Counted from the stretch's first letter, positions 32,224-40,954 are shown. The stretch: DNA of 64,000 nt from Sphingobacteriales bacterium (GCA_025353765.1 JANXOD010000008.1:372001-436000), one strand, 5' to 3'. Notes: generated by a model from the letters alone, not told the origin. Made by a program: numbers and translations.

Positions 32224-33651
32224 GTGAGCAAAATAAAAATCATACAAACCTTGTACATCCACCCAGAGCAAGGTGATCCCATTAAAAATAGTATGGGATT
32301 TTTAGCCCCAGAAGTTAATTGGATGAGCTGGGCTCTTAGTTGTTTGCAACTAAAGAAACTATATGGCGAAGTAGAACTTTATACTAATGCTCTTGGAAAA
32401 GAAGTATTAATTGATCGCTTAAATCTACCCTATACAAAAGTTCATATGGTTTTAGGTGAGATTAAGTATGAAAAGCAATTATGGGCTTTCCCTAAGGTTT
32501 ATACATACAGTTTACAGGAGCAGCCTTTCATTCACATAGATGGTGATGTATTTATGTGGGAAAAAATGAATCATAAGCTCTTAAATGCTGATTTAATTGC
32601 TCAAAACATGGAAACAGACAATGGATTCTATGATAAAATCATGACCCGTTTGATTGAAAGCAATACTTGGTTCAATGAGTCTATTCAGCATCATATACAA
32701 AGTAAATCAAGCTATGCAGCTTATAATGCAGGAATTTTTGGAGGTCATGATATTGCATTTTTTAAAGAATATACCAACCAGGCCTTTGAGTTAATTGATA
32801 AAAACCGAGATTGTTTTGCTGACATAGATTTAGATAAATTTAATATGATTTATGAGCAATATCTTTTTTATTGCCTTTCAAAAGAGCGTAACAAATCTGT
32901 AGAATGTTATTTCCCTGAATCTGTAGGAGAAATATCTACCTATGAAGGCTTTGCCAACTTCCTAGAAGTTCCTTATCAAACCAAGTTTATTCATATGTTG
33001 GGAGATTATAAAAGGGTTGAAGAAGTATGTGTTATGCTGGCTAAGCGATTAAGGCAAGATTATCCTGAATACTATTATCGAATCATTGATGAATGTAAAA
33101 AAGCAGGCATTTCACCCTGGTTTAACTGTTATAGTCTGTATGATATTAATTTAAAAAAGTTCAACCTACGATCGGAGAATCTTGTTTTGAACCAGGAGGC
33201 TATATCCCAGAAATCCAGTTTTAACTATAACTGGAAAGATCTATATGAAGTGGAGAAAAACCAACATATACAAATGGAGCAAGCTTTTAGCAGCTTCAGT
33301 GAATTATTTCCTGCTGTATTTGTTAAAGAAAAACAAATTAAAATCTATGTTGAAGAAACTATTCAGCCTGATGAAGATGAAATCAAAGCTATTTGCCAAG
33401 CCCCTGATTGTTATAAATTAGGGGAAAGGCAATTCCCCTGTGACGACCTTGATCTGGTACTGCTGGAATTACTTACTGCTCCAAAAACATTTGAAGACTT
33501 GCTCCATTCTCTTAAAGACTATTTTGATGAGGAAGAAATAAATTCAGACCCAACTACTTTTTATGAACTCATATCTCTTCGCTTAAAGACTGGATGCAGT
33601 AATAATATGTATCGAATTGTTAAATCATCTATAGACTTTTCAATTAATTAA
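32224..33651 (+). CDS. DUF6734-like protein B, full length
   Basis: Starting at GTG, this 475-residue protein is the intact form of the gene at 25501. Residues 1-290 carry FIHIDGDVFMWEKMNHK, whose D-G-D within a hydrophobic strand is like the nucleotide-sugar and metal site of GT-A glycosyltransferases. Residues 350-475 form a separate part: EKQIKIYVEETIQPDEDEI, then DLDLVLLELLTAPKTFEDLL and FYELISLRLKTGCSNNMYRI, a winged-helix-like arrangement reminiscent of PqqD-type peptide-binding domains. I infer it may modify the GG peptide by recognising its leader; neither point is proven. DUF6734 is from memory. Confidence 0.68.
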   Translation: MSKIKIIQTLYIHPEQGDPIKNSMGFLAPEVNWMSWALSCLQLKKLYGEVELYTNALGKEVLIDRLNLPYTKVHMVLGEIKYEKQLWAFPKVYTYSLQEQPFIHIDGDVFMWEKMNHKLLNADLIAQNMETDNGFYDKIMTRLIESNTWFNESIQHHIQSKSSYAAYNAGIFGGHDIAFFKEYTNQAFELIDKNRDCFADIDLDKFNMIYEQYLFYCLSKERNKSVECYFPESVGEISTYEGFANFLEVPYQTKFIHMLGDYKRVEEVCVMLAKRLRQDYPEYYYRIIDECKKAGISPWFNCYSLYDINLKKFNLRSENLVLNQEAISQKSSFNYNWKDLYEVEKNQHIQMEQAFSSFSELFPAVFVKEKQIKIYVEETIQPDEDEIKAICQAPDCYKLGERQFPCDDLDLVLLELLTAPKTFEDLLHSLKDYFDEEEINSDPTTFYELISLRLKTGCSNNMYRIVKSSIDFSIN

Positions 33652-33787
33652 TGAAACTAGATTAATACAAGCAATTCCAAAAACACATCAGTATCATTCA
33701 GGAAAACTAGTGGTCTCAAAATGGATAATTGATAGTTTATTTTAATTATAATATCCTAGAATATAGAGGTTTGTATACTTTTACCCT

Positions 33788-33967
33788 ATGCCTTCTAAAG
33801 ATTTTACAGTTTCAGAAATAGAAATTCTATATAAGCCCAAACTGAAAATTTCCCAAATGCCTCATGTCAAAACAGCTCAAAAAGCATATACATATATAAA
33901 CATCGGCAATCATCTGAAAATAAAATTACTTTCCGATACAAAACTTACTAAATATCGTTTCCAGTAA
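33788..33967 (+). pseudogene. Truncated radC-like remnant at the mnmE border
   Basis: A 59-codon frame starts VSEIEILYKPKLKISQMPHV, clearly related to the start of the RadC-type protein at 18402 (VSEVQISYNPKLKISQLPRV). The resemblance ends near codon 38, about 33900, and the frame then runs antisense into the mnmE 3' end. The JAMM part is missing. It appears to be a copy cut off by the event that joined the island to mnmE. Confidence 0.7.
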
Positions 33968-35311
33968 ATCATCAGTAGTCACCTGACCGGTGATTTCACC
34001 TAAATAATATAGAGCCTGTTTAATATCCATGGCTAAAAAATCGGATGTAACCGGATTATCAATATTTTCTAATACACGATTTAAAGCCTGTTCTGTTTTC
34101 TGTAAGGCTTCTAAATGACGGATATTGCTCACCAGAACATCATCTGTATTTATTTGATTAAGGTTTACCTTTTGTAAGATCTCCGTTTTTAGTTCTTCAA
34201 TTCCCTCCTTATTGCGGGCTGAGATGTAAGTCAGATTCAAATCTGAAAGCTCTCTTTTAACTTCATCAGAAAGAATGTCTTTTTTATTTACCACCGCGAC
34301 ATAGGGAATATGCACGTTATTAAGATATTTCAATTGCTCAGCAACCTCATCATGGGTTTGTACTGGATCTATAAGATAAATAATCAGCTTGGCCAGCCTG
34401 ATCTTTTCATGCGTACGCTCTACTCCTTTCGCTTCTATAATATCTTCGGTATCCCGGATGCCGGCAGTATCTATAAAACGGAAATTAATTCCATTAATGG
34501 TTATTTCATCTTCTACTGTATCGCGGGTTGTCCCGGCAATTTCCGAAACAATAGCCCGTTCTTCGTTTAAAAGAGCATTTAATAAAGTTGATTTCCCTAC
34601 GTTAGGCTTACCGGCAATAACAACAGGAACCCCGTTCTTCATCACATTTCCCTGTTCAAAGGATTGAATCAGTCGGTGTAAGATCTTATTAATCTGGAAA
34701 ATTAATTTCTTTAGGTCATCGCGGTTAGCAAATTCTACATCCTCTTCGCCAAAATCCAATTCCAATTCAATCATAGAAGCAAAGTGAATGAGCTGATCAC
34801 GTAAATGTTGTAATTCGTTCGAAAATCCGCCACGCATTTGTTGCATCGCTACCTGGTGTGAAGCTTGCGAATTGGAAGCAATCAAATCTGCTATCGCTTC
34901 TGCCTGCGAAAGATCCATTTGCCCGTTTAAAAAAGCTCTTAATGTAAATTCACCAGGATTTGCAGGCCTGGCACCATGTTTTATAAGAAGCTTAATAATG
35001 CTCTCTATAATAAAAGCAGAGCCATGAGTAGATACTTCCACTACATTTTCTTTGGTATACGATTTTGGGGCAATAAACAAAGAAATCAATACTTCATCCA
35101 AAATAGTTTCGTCATCACATATAGTCCCGAAATGGATGGTATGAGATGTTTGCTTTGTTAAATCTTTCCCCTTGAAAACCTGATTTGCAATAACAATGGC
35201 ATCCGGTCCGGATAAGCGTATAACACCAATTGCGCCCACTCCGCTGGGTGTGGCTAAGGCTACGATGGTATCTGCTGAGTATTGAGAATTAAGACTTGAA
35301 ATTTGAGACAT
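33926..35311 (-). CDS. mnmE: tRNA modification GTPase MnmE
   Basis: The 461-residue protein has the N-terminal folate-binding domain (TIVALATPSGVGAIGVIRLS), a helical domain with an inserted Ras-like GTPase (GKPNVGKSTLLNALL near residue 225, DTAG, NKKD), and the conserved C-terminal CIGK whose Cys is needed for modification. With MnmG it installs cmnm5U34 in certain tRNAs. Length is normal and it looks intact. The gene's last bases lie directly against the accessory island. Confidence 0.97.
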   Translation of the reverse strand: MSQISSLNSQYSADTIVALATPSGVGAIGVIRLSGPDAIVIANQVFKGKDLTKQTSHTIHFGTICDDETILDEVLISLFIAPKSYTKENVVEVSTHGSAFIIESIIKLLIKHGARPANPGEFTLRAFLNGQMDLSQAEAIADLIASNSQASHQVAMQQMRGGFSNELQHLRDQLIHFASMIELELDFGEEDVEFANRDDLKKLIFQINKILHRLIQSFEQGNVMKNGVPVVIAGKPNVGKSTLLNALLNEERAIVSEIAGTTRDTVEDEITINGINFRFIDTAGIRDTEDIIEAKGVERTHEKIRLAKLIIYLIDPVQTHDEVAEQLKYLNNVHIPYVAVVNKKDILSDEVKRELSDLNLTYISARNKEGIEELKTEILQKVNLNQINTDDVLVSNIRHLEALQKTEQALNRVLENIDNPVTSDFLAMDIKQALYYLGEITGQVTTDDLLETIFSKFCIGK

Positions 35312-35375
35312 TATATATTCACTTATAAGCGAATTTCGGTTATTTTAAAAGCCAAACCTAATTCATTTTGTTCTT

Positions 35376-36161
35376 TTAAGAGATTTTGGCAGCAAATTTT
35401 TCTTCTATCCCCAAGCCAAACAAAGCAAAATCATACTTTACAGGATCAAGAGGATCAAACTGGCGAAGGTTTTCTGTTAATTCGAGAGCCATTTGCCAAT
35501 CTGCCTGTTTACGGGTTATTAAGTTAAGCTTTCGGGCTACGCGTTCTACATGCACATCTGTGGGGCAAATGAGTTGCGAAGGCTTGATGTGTTTCCAAAT
35601 ACCAAAATCAACACCTTGTTCATCGCTTCGCACCATCCAGCGCAAAAACATATTTAAGCGTTTACATGCCGATTTCTGTTTAGGTGATGATACGTGTTTT
35701 ATAGTCCGGTGAGGAAAATCTGGTAAGGAAAAGAAATTGGTACGGAGATTATTTAGATAGCTTTCTATTGAAGAATTAATATTCAATTTTCCAATAAAGG
35801 CTGTCTCTAAGGTATCTGATATTTGATAATGCTGTCTGAAAAATTCAATGAAGTAGAGCGTGTCGGTATCATTAAAGGTTCGATGTTTAAATCCTAAAAA
35901 TCGTTTTAGATCTGTTTCCTGATGATTCTTTATAAAATCATAAGGCGCACCCTCCATTAAACGAATCAGTTCATTACATTTATTAATGATAGTTTTACGT
36001 TGTCCCCAAGCCAACATAGCCGACCAAAATCCCATAATTTCTATATCCTGCTTTACAGAAAACTGATGAGGGATTACAATCGGATCATTCTCAATAAAAT
36101 CTACCCGGTTGTATTGTTCAACTTTAGAATCGAGCAAAGATTTAAGATTTTCGTATTGCAT
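35376..36161 (-). CDS. TIGR02757 family protein (DUF2400)
   Basis: The 261-residue cytosolic protein matches this family: DFIENDPIVIPHQFSVKQDI at about residues 20-39, FWSAMLAWGQRKTII, GFKHRTFNDTD, RWMVRSDEQGVDFGIWKHI and PSQLICPTDVHVERVARKL. It is all-helical and resembles HhH-GPD DNA glycosylases in arrangement (the final LDPVKYDFALFGLG is like the GPD loop), but no activity is proven to my knowledge. It is transcribed before mnmE, 64 nt apart. Confidence 0.85.
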   Translation of the reverse strand: MQYENLKSLLDSKVEQYNRVDFIENDPIVIPHQFSVKQDIEIMGFWSAMLAWGQRKTIINKCNELIRLMEGAPYDFIKNHQETDLKRFLGFKHRTFNDTDTLYFIEFFRQHYQISDTLETAFIGKLNINSSIESYLNNLRTNFFSLPDFPHRTIKHVSSPKQKSACKRLNMFLRWMVRSDEQGVDFGIWKHIKPSQLICPTDVHVERVARKLNLITRKQADWQMALELTENLRQFDPLDPVKYDFALFGLGIEEKFAAKIS

Positions 36162-36162
36162 G

Positions 36163-36266
36163 TGAGTATTGAGATTTGCGTATTGCGTATTGAGACAGGC
36201 TAAGATTGAATTGTGTTAAATTAGTTTCTTTATAAAATCGCAATACGCAATACTCATTACGCAATA
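36163..36266. repeat. Inverted intergenic repeat of ATTGCGTATTG units
   Basis: GTATTGCGTATTG at 36180-36192 is mirrored by CAATACGCAATAC at 36241-36253, and further partial copies of GTATTG flank both arms. The hairpin fills the gap between the cystathionine synthase gene stop and the TIGR02757 gene start. It may end or attenuate transcription on the minus strand, or be a genome-wide repeat. Confidence 0.7.
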
Positions 36267-36270
36267 CCAC

Positions 36271-37410
36271 TTAAGCTAATGTAGCTTTCAAATCTTCCAG
36301 CAAATCCTCAATATCCTCCACTCCTACGCTCAATCTCAATAAATTATCTGTAACTCCAACTTTTTCGCGTTCTTCTTTTGGGATGGAACCGTGTGTCATA
36401 GAAACCGGATGATTAATTAAAGATTCTACTCCGCCTAATGATTCCGCCAAAGCGAAAACTTTAAAATTAGAAGCTATACGATAAGTTTCTTTTAAATCTG
36501 CACCTTTAAGTGTAATGGAGATCATTCCGCCAAAATCACGCATTTGCTTTTTTGCCACTTCATGGTTAGGATGATCGGTAAAACCAGGCCAGTAAATTTT
36601 ATCTACTTTGGGATGAATTTTTAAGAATTGGGCTACCTGCCTTCCATTTTCACAATGTGCTTTCATACGTAAATGCAGGGTTTTTAATCCGCGTAATACT
36701 AAAAAACTGTCCATTGGACCGGGTGTAGCACCACAGGCATTGTAAATGAACCACAATCTTTTATATAATTCCTCGTCATCCAGCATTAATGCGCCCATTA
36801 CCACATCTGAGTGGCCACCCAAATATTTAGTCACTGAATGCATCACTATATCTGCCCCCAGATCTATTGGGTTTTGTAAGTATGGCGAGGCAAATGTATT
36901 ATCCACAGCTAGAAGGATATTCTTTTCTTTCGCTATCCTGGCCACCGCAGCAATATCTACAATCTTCATGGTAGGATTAGTTGGTGTTTCTATCCAGATC
37001 AATTTCGTTTTTTCATTAATATGCTTACGGCAATTTTCTGCATCAGTCATGTCAATAAAATGAAACTTAATGCCATAGTTAGAAAATATTTTGGTAAACA
37101 TTCGGTAAGAACCTCCGTAAAGATCATTGCCTGTTACCACTTCATCTCCCGGACTAAGCAATTTCATAACTGCATCAGTAGCACCCATTCCGCTGGAAAA
37201 AGCAAGGCCATATTTTGCATTTTCTAAGGCAGCCAAACATGCTTCCAAAGCTTTACGCGTTGGGTTAGTTCCTCTTGAATACTCAAATCCCTTATTATCA
37301 CCGGGAGATTTTTGCCAATAAGTAGACGTTTGATATATGGGAGTCATAATTGCTCCTGTACTTGGATCAGGCTCCTGGCCTGCATGTATTGCTTTGGTTC
37401 CGAATTTCAT
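36271..37410 (-). CDS. Cystathionine gamma-synthase / PLP-dependent sulfur transfer enzyme
   Basis: I choose the ATG at 37410 (MKFGTKAIHAGQEPDPSTGA), the usual start of the family; the frame is open up to 37521 without homology. The 379 residues hold TPIYQTSTY, YSRGTNPTR, AFSSGMGATDAVM and the PLP-Lys motif MHSVTKYLGGHSDVVMG (about residues 200-216). It is full length for MetB/MetC-type enzymes, which use cysteine and an activated homoserine or cleave cystathionine; the exact reaction cannot be fixed from sequence. It acts in the cytosol in methionine or cysteine metabolism. Confidence 0.92.
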   Translation of the reverse strand: MKFGTKAIHAGQEPDPSTGAIMTPIYQTSTYWQKSPGDNKGFEYSRGTNPTRKALEACLAALENAKYGLAFSSGMGATDAVMKLLSPGDEVVTGNDLYGGSYRMFTKIFSNYGIKFHFIDMTDAENCRKHINEKTKLIWIETPTNPTMKIVDIAAVARIAKEKNILLAVDNTFASPYLQNPIDLGADIVMHSVTKYLGGHSDVVMGALMLDDEELYKRLWFIYNACGATPGPMDSFLVLRGLKTLHLRMKAHCENGRQVAQFLKIHPKVDKIYWPGFTDHPNHEVAKKQMRDFGGMISITLKGADLKETYRIASNFKVFALAESLGGVESLINHPVSMTHGSIPKEEREKVGVTDNLLRLSVGVEDIEDLLEDLKATLA

Positions 37411-37587
37411 GTTCAAAAATTTGTTGTCAAAAATACAGCTTCTATTATCCTTAAAAAGAGAAATGGAATATTTATTTCTATTCGTCGGAAAGTTCGGAAA
37501 GAAATTAACCACATTAAGCAATATTCACTACATAATACACAATCCAATTGTAAATTCTCGCAGATTTCACCTAAACTTGTAATACAT

Positions 37588-38727
37588 ATGAAAGCATTTT
37601 ATGGCGATTTACGTTTAGGTATACTGGGTGGCGGACAATTAGGGCGAATGCTGATTCAGGGAGCTATAAACTACAATATTACCACACATGTTTTAGATCC
37701 GGATGGGGATGCTCCCTGCAAAAATCTGTGCGATCAATTTACAAAAGGATCCTTAACAGATTATAAAACGGTTTATAATTTTGGCAAACAGGCCGACTTG
37801 ATCACCATTGAAATTGAAAAAGTAAATGTGGATGCTTTGGCTCAATTAGAAGCAGAAGGTATTGCTATATATCCGCAATCACGGGTTATCCGTTTAATAC
37901 AGGATAAAGGTTTACAGAAACAATTTTTCAAGGAAAATGGTATTGCTACCGCTCCCTTTCAACTGATCTCATCTAAGGAAGATTTGAAAAAAACTTCATT
38001 TGATTTCCCTTACATTCAGAAACTACGGAAAGACGGCTATGACGGGCGTGGTGTTTATAAAATACGATCTGAAGCAGATTGGGATAAAGCTTTTGAAGCT
38101 CCCAGTATCATCGAGCAATGGGTAGATTTTGAAAAAGAACTGGCTGTTATTGTAGCCCGAAATGAAAAAGGAGAAATAAAAACGTTTCCTTGTGTTGAAA
38201 TGGAGTTTAATCCCGAAGTGAATATGGTTGAGTTTTTAATTTCACCCTCCACACTTGATTTTGAAACGCTGCAACGTGCTGATCAGTTAGCGATTAAAAT
38301 TGCAAAAGATCTTAAAATTGTGGGTGTTCTGGCTGTCGAATTATTTTTGACTAAAACAGGAGAAATCCTGGTGAATGAAATTGCTCCAAGGCCTCATAAT
38401 AGTGGTCATCAAAGTATTGAGGGAAATTATACTTCGCAATATGAGCAACATTTAAGGGCCATTTTTAATTTGCCTTTGGGCGATACTCAATCTATCAGTA
38501 ATGCTGTTATGGTGAATCTTCTGGGTGAAAAAGGATACGAAGGGCCGGCAGTATATGAAGGCTTAGATGATGTGCTTCATATTCGGGGAGTATACATTCA
38601 TCTGTATGGCAAAAAGATTACAAAACCTTACCGAAAAATGGGCCATATCACTATTATTGATGATGACCGTGAAAAAGCGATAGAGAAAGCCAGATTTGTA
38701 CAGCAAACTATAAAAGTTAAAGTTTAA
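37588..38727 (+). CDS. purK: 5-(carboxyamino)imidazole ribonucleotide synthase
   Basis: I start at the ATG at 37588; the open frame extends to 37312 but the homology starts with YGDLRLGILGGGQLGRMLIQ. The 379 residues form an ATP-grasp enzyme with KLRKDGYDGRGVYKI, VNEIAPRPHNSGHQSIEGNY (about residues 260-280) and the expected length. PurK carboxylates AIR with bicarbonate and ATP; PurE, encoded 146 nt downstream, then rearranges the product. Both act in de novo purine synthesis. Confidence 0.96.
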   Translation: MKAFYGDLRLGILGGGQLGRMLIQGAINYNITTHVLDPDGDAPCKNLCDQFTKGSLTDYKTVYNFGKQADLITIEIEKVNVDALAQLEAEGIAIYPQSRVIRLIQDKGLQKQFFKENGIATAPFQLISSKEDLKKTSFDFPYIQKLRKDGYDGRGVYKIRSEADWDKAFEAPSIIEQWVDFEKELAVIVARNEKGEIKTFPCVEMEFNPEVNMVEFLISPSTLDFETLQRADQLAIKIAKDLKIVGVLAVELFLTKTGEILVNEIAPRPHNSGHQSIEGNYTSQYEQHLRAIFNLPLGDTQSISNAVMVNLLGEKGYEGPAVYEGLDDVLHIRGVYIHLYGKKITKPYRKMGHITIIDDDREKAIEKARFVQQTIKVKV

Positions 38728-38743
38728 TATATGGATTGTTGTA

Positions 38744-38774
38744 TTGGTTGGAAAGTTAGAAGGTTGAAAAGTTA
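38744..38774 (+). repeat. Intergenic repeat, copy 1 (TTGGTTGGAAAGTT family)
   Basis: TTGGTTGGAAAGTTAGAAGG followed by TTGAAAAGTT recurs with few changes at 40813-40843, both after a plus-strand gene stop. It is followed by a pyrimidine-rich stretch (38810-38840, TCCATCCTTCAATC) that is roughly its complement, so the transcript can fold. It is likely a dispersed element of this genome. Confidence 0.6.
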
Positions 38775-38873
38775 AAATAAATGAATTATTGAAATGTTGA
38801 AGAATATTTCATTCCATCCTTCAATCATTCTTTCATTCAATCATTATAAATTATAAATAGGAAAATATCAGTT

Positions 38874-39374
38874 ATGAGCAGTTCAGCACAAGCAAAAGTA
38901 GGTATTATCATGGGCAGTAAATCTGACCTTAACGTTATGCAGGATGCGGCCGATATTTTGAAAGAGCTTGGAATTGATTTCGAAATGACTGTGGTATCTG
39001 CTCATCGCACACCCGAAAGAATGTTTGATTATGCAAAAACAGCTGCCAATCGCGGATTAAAAGTGATTATTGCAGGTGCAGGCGGAGCTGCCCATTTGCC
39101 GGGTATGGTTGCCTCTCTTACTCATTTGCCTGTAATTGGAGTTCCCGTAAAATCATCAAACTCTGTGGATGGCTGGGATTCTATTTTATCTATATTACAA
39201 ATGCCTAACGGGATACCTGTTGCCACAGTGGCCTTAAATGCAGCTAAAAATGCCGGAATACTTGCTGCACAAATTTTAGCAACCTGCGATGAAAATTTAG
39301 TTCAACGCCTGCTTGATTATAAAGAAGATTTGAAGATAAAAGTGGAAGAAAGTGCAAGGGAGATGGGGAGTTAA
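38874..39374 (+). CDS. purE: 5-(carboxyamino)imidazole ribonucleotide mutase
   Basis: The 166-residue protein shows [20 protein letters not shown] (residues 8-27), SAHRTPERM, and [12 protein letters not shown], the class I PurE motifs that bind N5-CAIR, with the active-site His and Ser in place. It converts N5-CAIR to CAIR, taking the product of PurK encoded just upstream. It is full length and cytosolic. Confidence 0.97.
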   Translation: MSSSAQAKVGIIMGSKSDLNVMQDAADILKELGIDFEMTVVSAHRTPERMFDYAKTAANRGLKVIIAGAGGAAHLPGMVASLTHLPVIGVPVKSSNSVDGWDSILSILQMPNGIPVATVALNAAKNAGILAAQILATCDENLVQRLLDYKEDLKIKVEESAREMGS

Positions 39375-39443
39375 GAGAGTATCTAGTATTAAGATAAGAT
39401 AAACACATAGTCCTTATACTATATACTTACTACTCCTACTCAT

Positions 39444-40007
39444 CTAATTCCACTTCGGGTTTTCAGGAAAGTTAGCAATATGAGCATACTTAGGCCCGAA
39501 CCCAATAACTACTTCTTTCCATAAATTTTCTTCATCCTGTACAAACACTATATCCGGATTATACTTTTGCGTAACCAACCAGGAATTTTGTTCCATTTCT
39601 GTTTTTAATTGCTCGTATCCCCAGCCTGAATATCCCATAAAAAACTTAATCTCATTCTGTTCTATCTGATTATTTTCGATAAGCAATTTCAATGCTTCGA
39701 AATTAGCGCCCCAGTACATGCCCTCCATGATTTCAATCCCACTATTCAATTTTTCATAGCAACAGTGAATGAAGTGCAGTGTATCATTTCCAACAGGACC
39801 TCCAATAAAAACGGGGAAATCAGCATTTGGGCAATCAGTAATTATATCATTCAAAATTAAATTACTACGCTGATTTAATACAAAACCTATTGCTCCCTCC
39901 TCTTCATATTCTGTAAGAAGTACTACAGATCTTTTAAAGTTAGGATCCAACATAAACGGCTCGGAAAGAAGTAAACTTCCTTTTTGGGGTCGATTTGGAC
40001 TTATCAT
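39444..40007 (-). CDS. YqgE/AlgH family protein
   Basis: The 187-residue protein matches YqgE/AlgH: GSLLLSEPFMLDPNFKRSVV at the start, GAIGFVLNQRSN, FIGGPVGNDTLHFIH and FFMGYSGWGYEQLKTEM. The family is a compact cytosolic fold once called a transcription regulator on thin evidence; its molecular role is unclear. It is convergent with purE and divergent from pdxH. Confidence 0.93.
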   Translation of the reverse strand: MISPNRPQKGSLLLSEPFMLDPNFKRSVVLLTEYEEEGAIGFVLNQRSNLILNDIITDCPNADFPVFIGGPVGNDTLHFIHCCYEKLNSGIEIMEGMYWGANFEALKLLIENNQIEQNEIKFFMGYSGWGYEQLKTEMEQNSWLVTQKYNPDIVFVQDEENLWKEVVIGFGPKYAHIANFPENPKWN

Positions 40008-40100
40008 AAGTATTAAACGTTTAATTTACGCATTCTGTTTATTGCAAAAATAAATTCTACGTTAAAAAATTAGATATGATACATTACCCGCTCCATTTAT

Positions 40101-40108
40101 TAAGTTTG
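40101..40108 (+). promoter_or_regulatory. -7 promoter element before pdxH
   Basis: TAAGTTTG fits TAnnTTTG and lies 42 nt before the pdxH start codon. No clear -33 TTG is seen at standard spacing. Confidence 0.55.
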
Positions 40109-40150
40109 CATGAGTAAAAACTTCATTTAATCGCAAAAGGTTTAAATAAC

Positions 40151-40804
40151 ATGTCGGTAGAAAGAGAAATAATAGAAAATCTTCGTAAGGATTATAAATC
40201 TGAAATCCTTTCAGAGAAAGATGTAGCTAAAGATCCTATAAAACAATTTGGAAAATGGTTTAAAGAAGCCCTTGACTCTGGTATTTACGAGCCAAATGCT
40301 ATGACTTTAGCTACTAGCAGTATCGATAGAAAGCCATCTGCCCGAATTGTATTACTGAAAGGAGTTGATGAAAATGGATTTGTTTTTTACAGTAATTACT
40401 TAAGTGCCAAAGGCAAAGAAATGGCTAAAAACCCGGTTGTGGCTTTAGTCTTTTTCTGGCCAGAGTTAGAGCGTCAGGTTCGTATTGAAGGAACTGTAGA
40501 AAAGCTAAGTAAGGAACAATCTTCACGTTATTTTAGTTCCAGACCTAAAAACAGCCAGATTGCAGCCGTAGTTTCTCCCCAAAGCCAGGTGATTATTAAT
40601 CGCGTTGAGATAGAGAAAAACTGGAAAGAAATGGAAGAACGTTATGCGGATAGAAATGTACCTAAACCCGCACATTGGGGTGGTTATTTAGTAAAACCAC
40701 AGGTTATAGAATTTTGGCAGGGACGTGAAAGCCGCTTACATGATCGTATTGTTTACAAGAAGGCAGATAAGCAAACTTGGAAAATAGTTAGACTGGCTCC
40801 CTGA
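40151..40804 (+). CDS. pdxH: Pyridoxamine 5'-phosphate oxidase
   Basis: The 217-residue protein has the PdxH motifs ALATSSIDRKPSARIVLLKG (FMN binding, about residues 52-71), FYSNYLSAKGKEM, FFWPELERQVRIEG, YFSSRPKNSQIAA and the C-terminal WQGRESRLHDRI with the substrate Arg and His. It oxidises pyridoxine or pyridoxamine 5'-phosphate to PLP using FMN and oxygen. It is full length, cytosolic and apparently a single-gene unit. Confidence 0.96.
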   Translation: MSVEREIIENLRKDYKSEILSEKDVAKDPIKQFGKWFKEALDSGIYEPNAMTLATSSIDRKPSARIVLLKGVDENGFVFYSNYLSAKGKEMAKNPVVALVFFWPELERQVRIEGTVEKLSKEQSSRYFSSRPKNSQIAAVVSPQSQVIINRVEIEKNWKEMEERYADRNVPKPAHWGGYLVKPQVIEFWQGRESRLHDRIVYKKADKQTWKIVRLAP

Positions 40805-40812
40805 AAATTCTG

Positions 40813-40843
40813 TTGGTTGGAAAGTTTTAAGGTTGAAAGGTTT
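40813..40843 (+). repeat. Intergenic repeat, copy 2 (TTGGTTGGAAAGTT family)
   Basis: TTGGTTGGAAAGTTTTAAGG followed by TTGAAAGGTTT matches the copy at 38744-38774. A complementary T- and C-rich stretch follows (40880-40945), as in copy 1. It starts 8 nt after the pdxH stop and is followed by the convergent protease gene. Confidence 0.6.
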
Positions 40844-40954
40844 ATGATTTGTGGTTGAATATTGGAATGTTGAATGTTTTTGTTTTCTCCATTTCAAATT
40901 AACTCATTCTCAAATTTTCAAATTATTATTCCATTCCTTCATTCATTATTTACT

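Larger units (their letters stand above)
17923..33925. mobile_element. Putative genomic island at the 3' end of mnmE
   Basis: The segment is bounded on the left by an XRE regulator and a RadC-type gene, and on the right by a truncated radC-like remnant that abuts the mnmE stop codon. Inside are two cassette copies, a serine-recombinase tail, a second XRE gene and several broken genes, with visibly higher AT content than the flanks. The mnmE (trmE) 3' end is a known insertion site, for example of Salmonella genomic island 1. I see no complete integrase and no second copy of the mnmE end, so the borders are inferred. Confidence 0.42.

Noticed and set aside
21058-33651. Whole cassette as a standard class II bacteriocin cluster
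   Set aside because: There is no C39 ABC exporter, no HlyD-like protein and no evident immunity gene in the window, and the Cys-rich cores do not look like known bacteriocins.
33926-33967. mnmE 3' end as an attachment site with a direct repeat at the other island end
   Set aside because: I looked for a second copy of the last mnmE bases around 17-18.5 kb and found none, so no att pair can be claimed.
37312-37587. Long N-terminal extension of PurK
   Set aside because: The extra 92 codons overlap the start of the divergent cystathionine synthase gene and have no similarity to PurK; the ATG at 37588 matches the family start.
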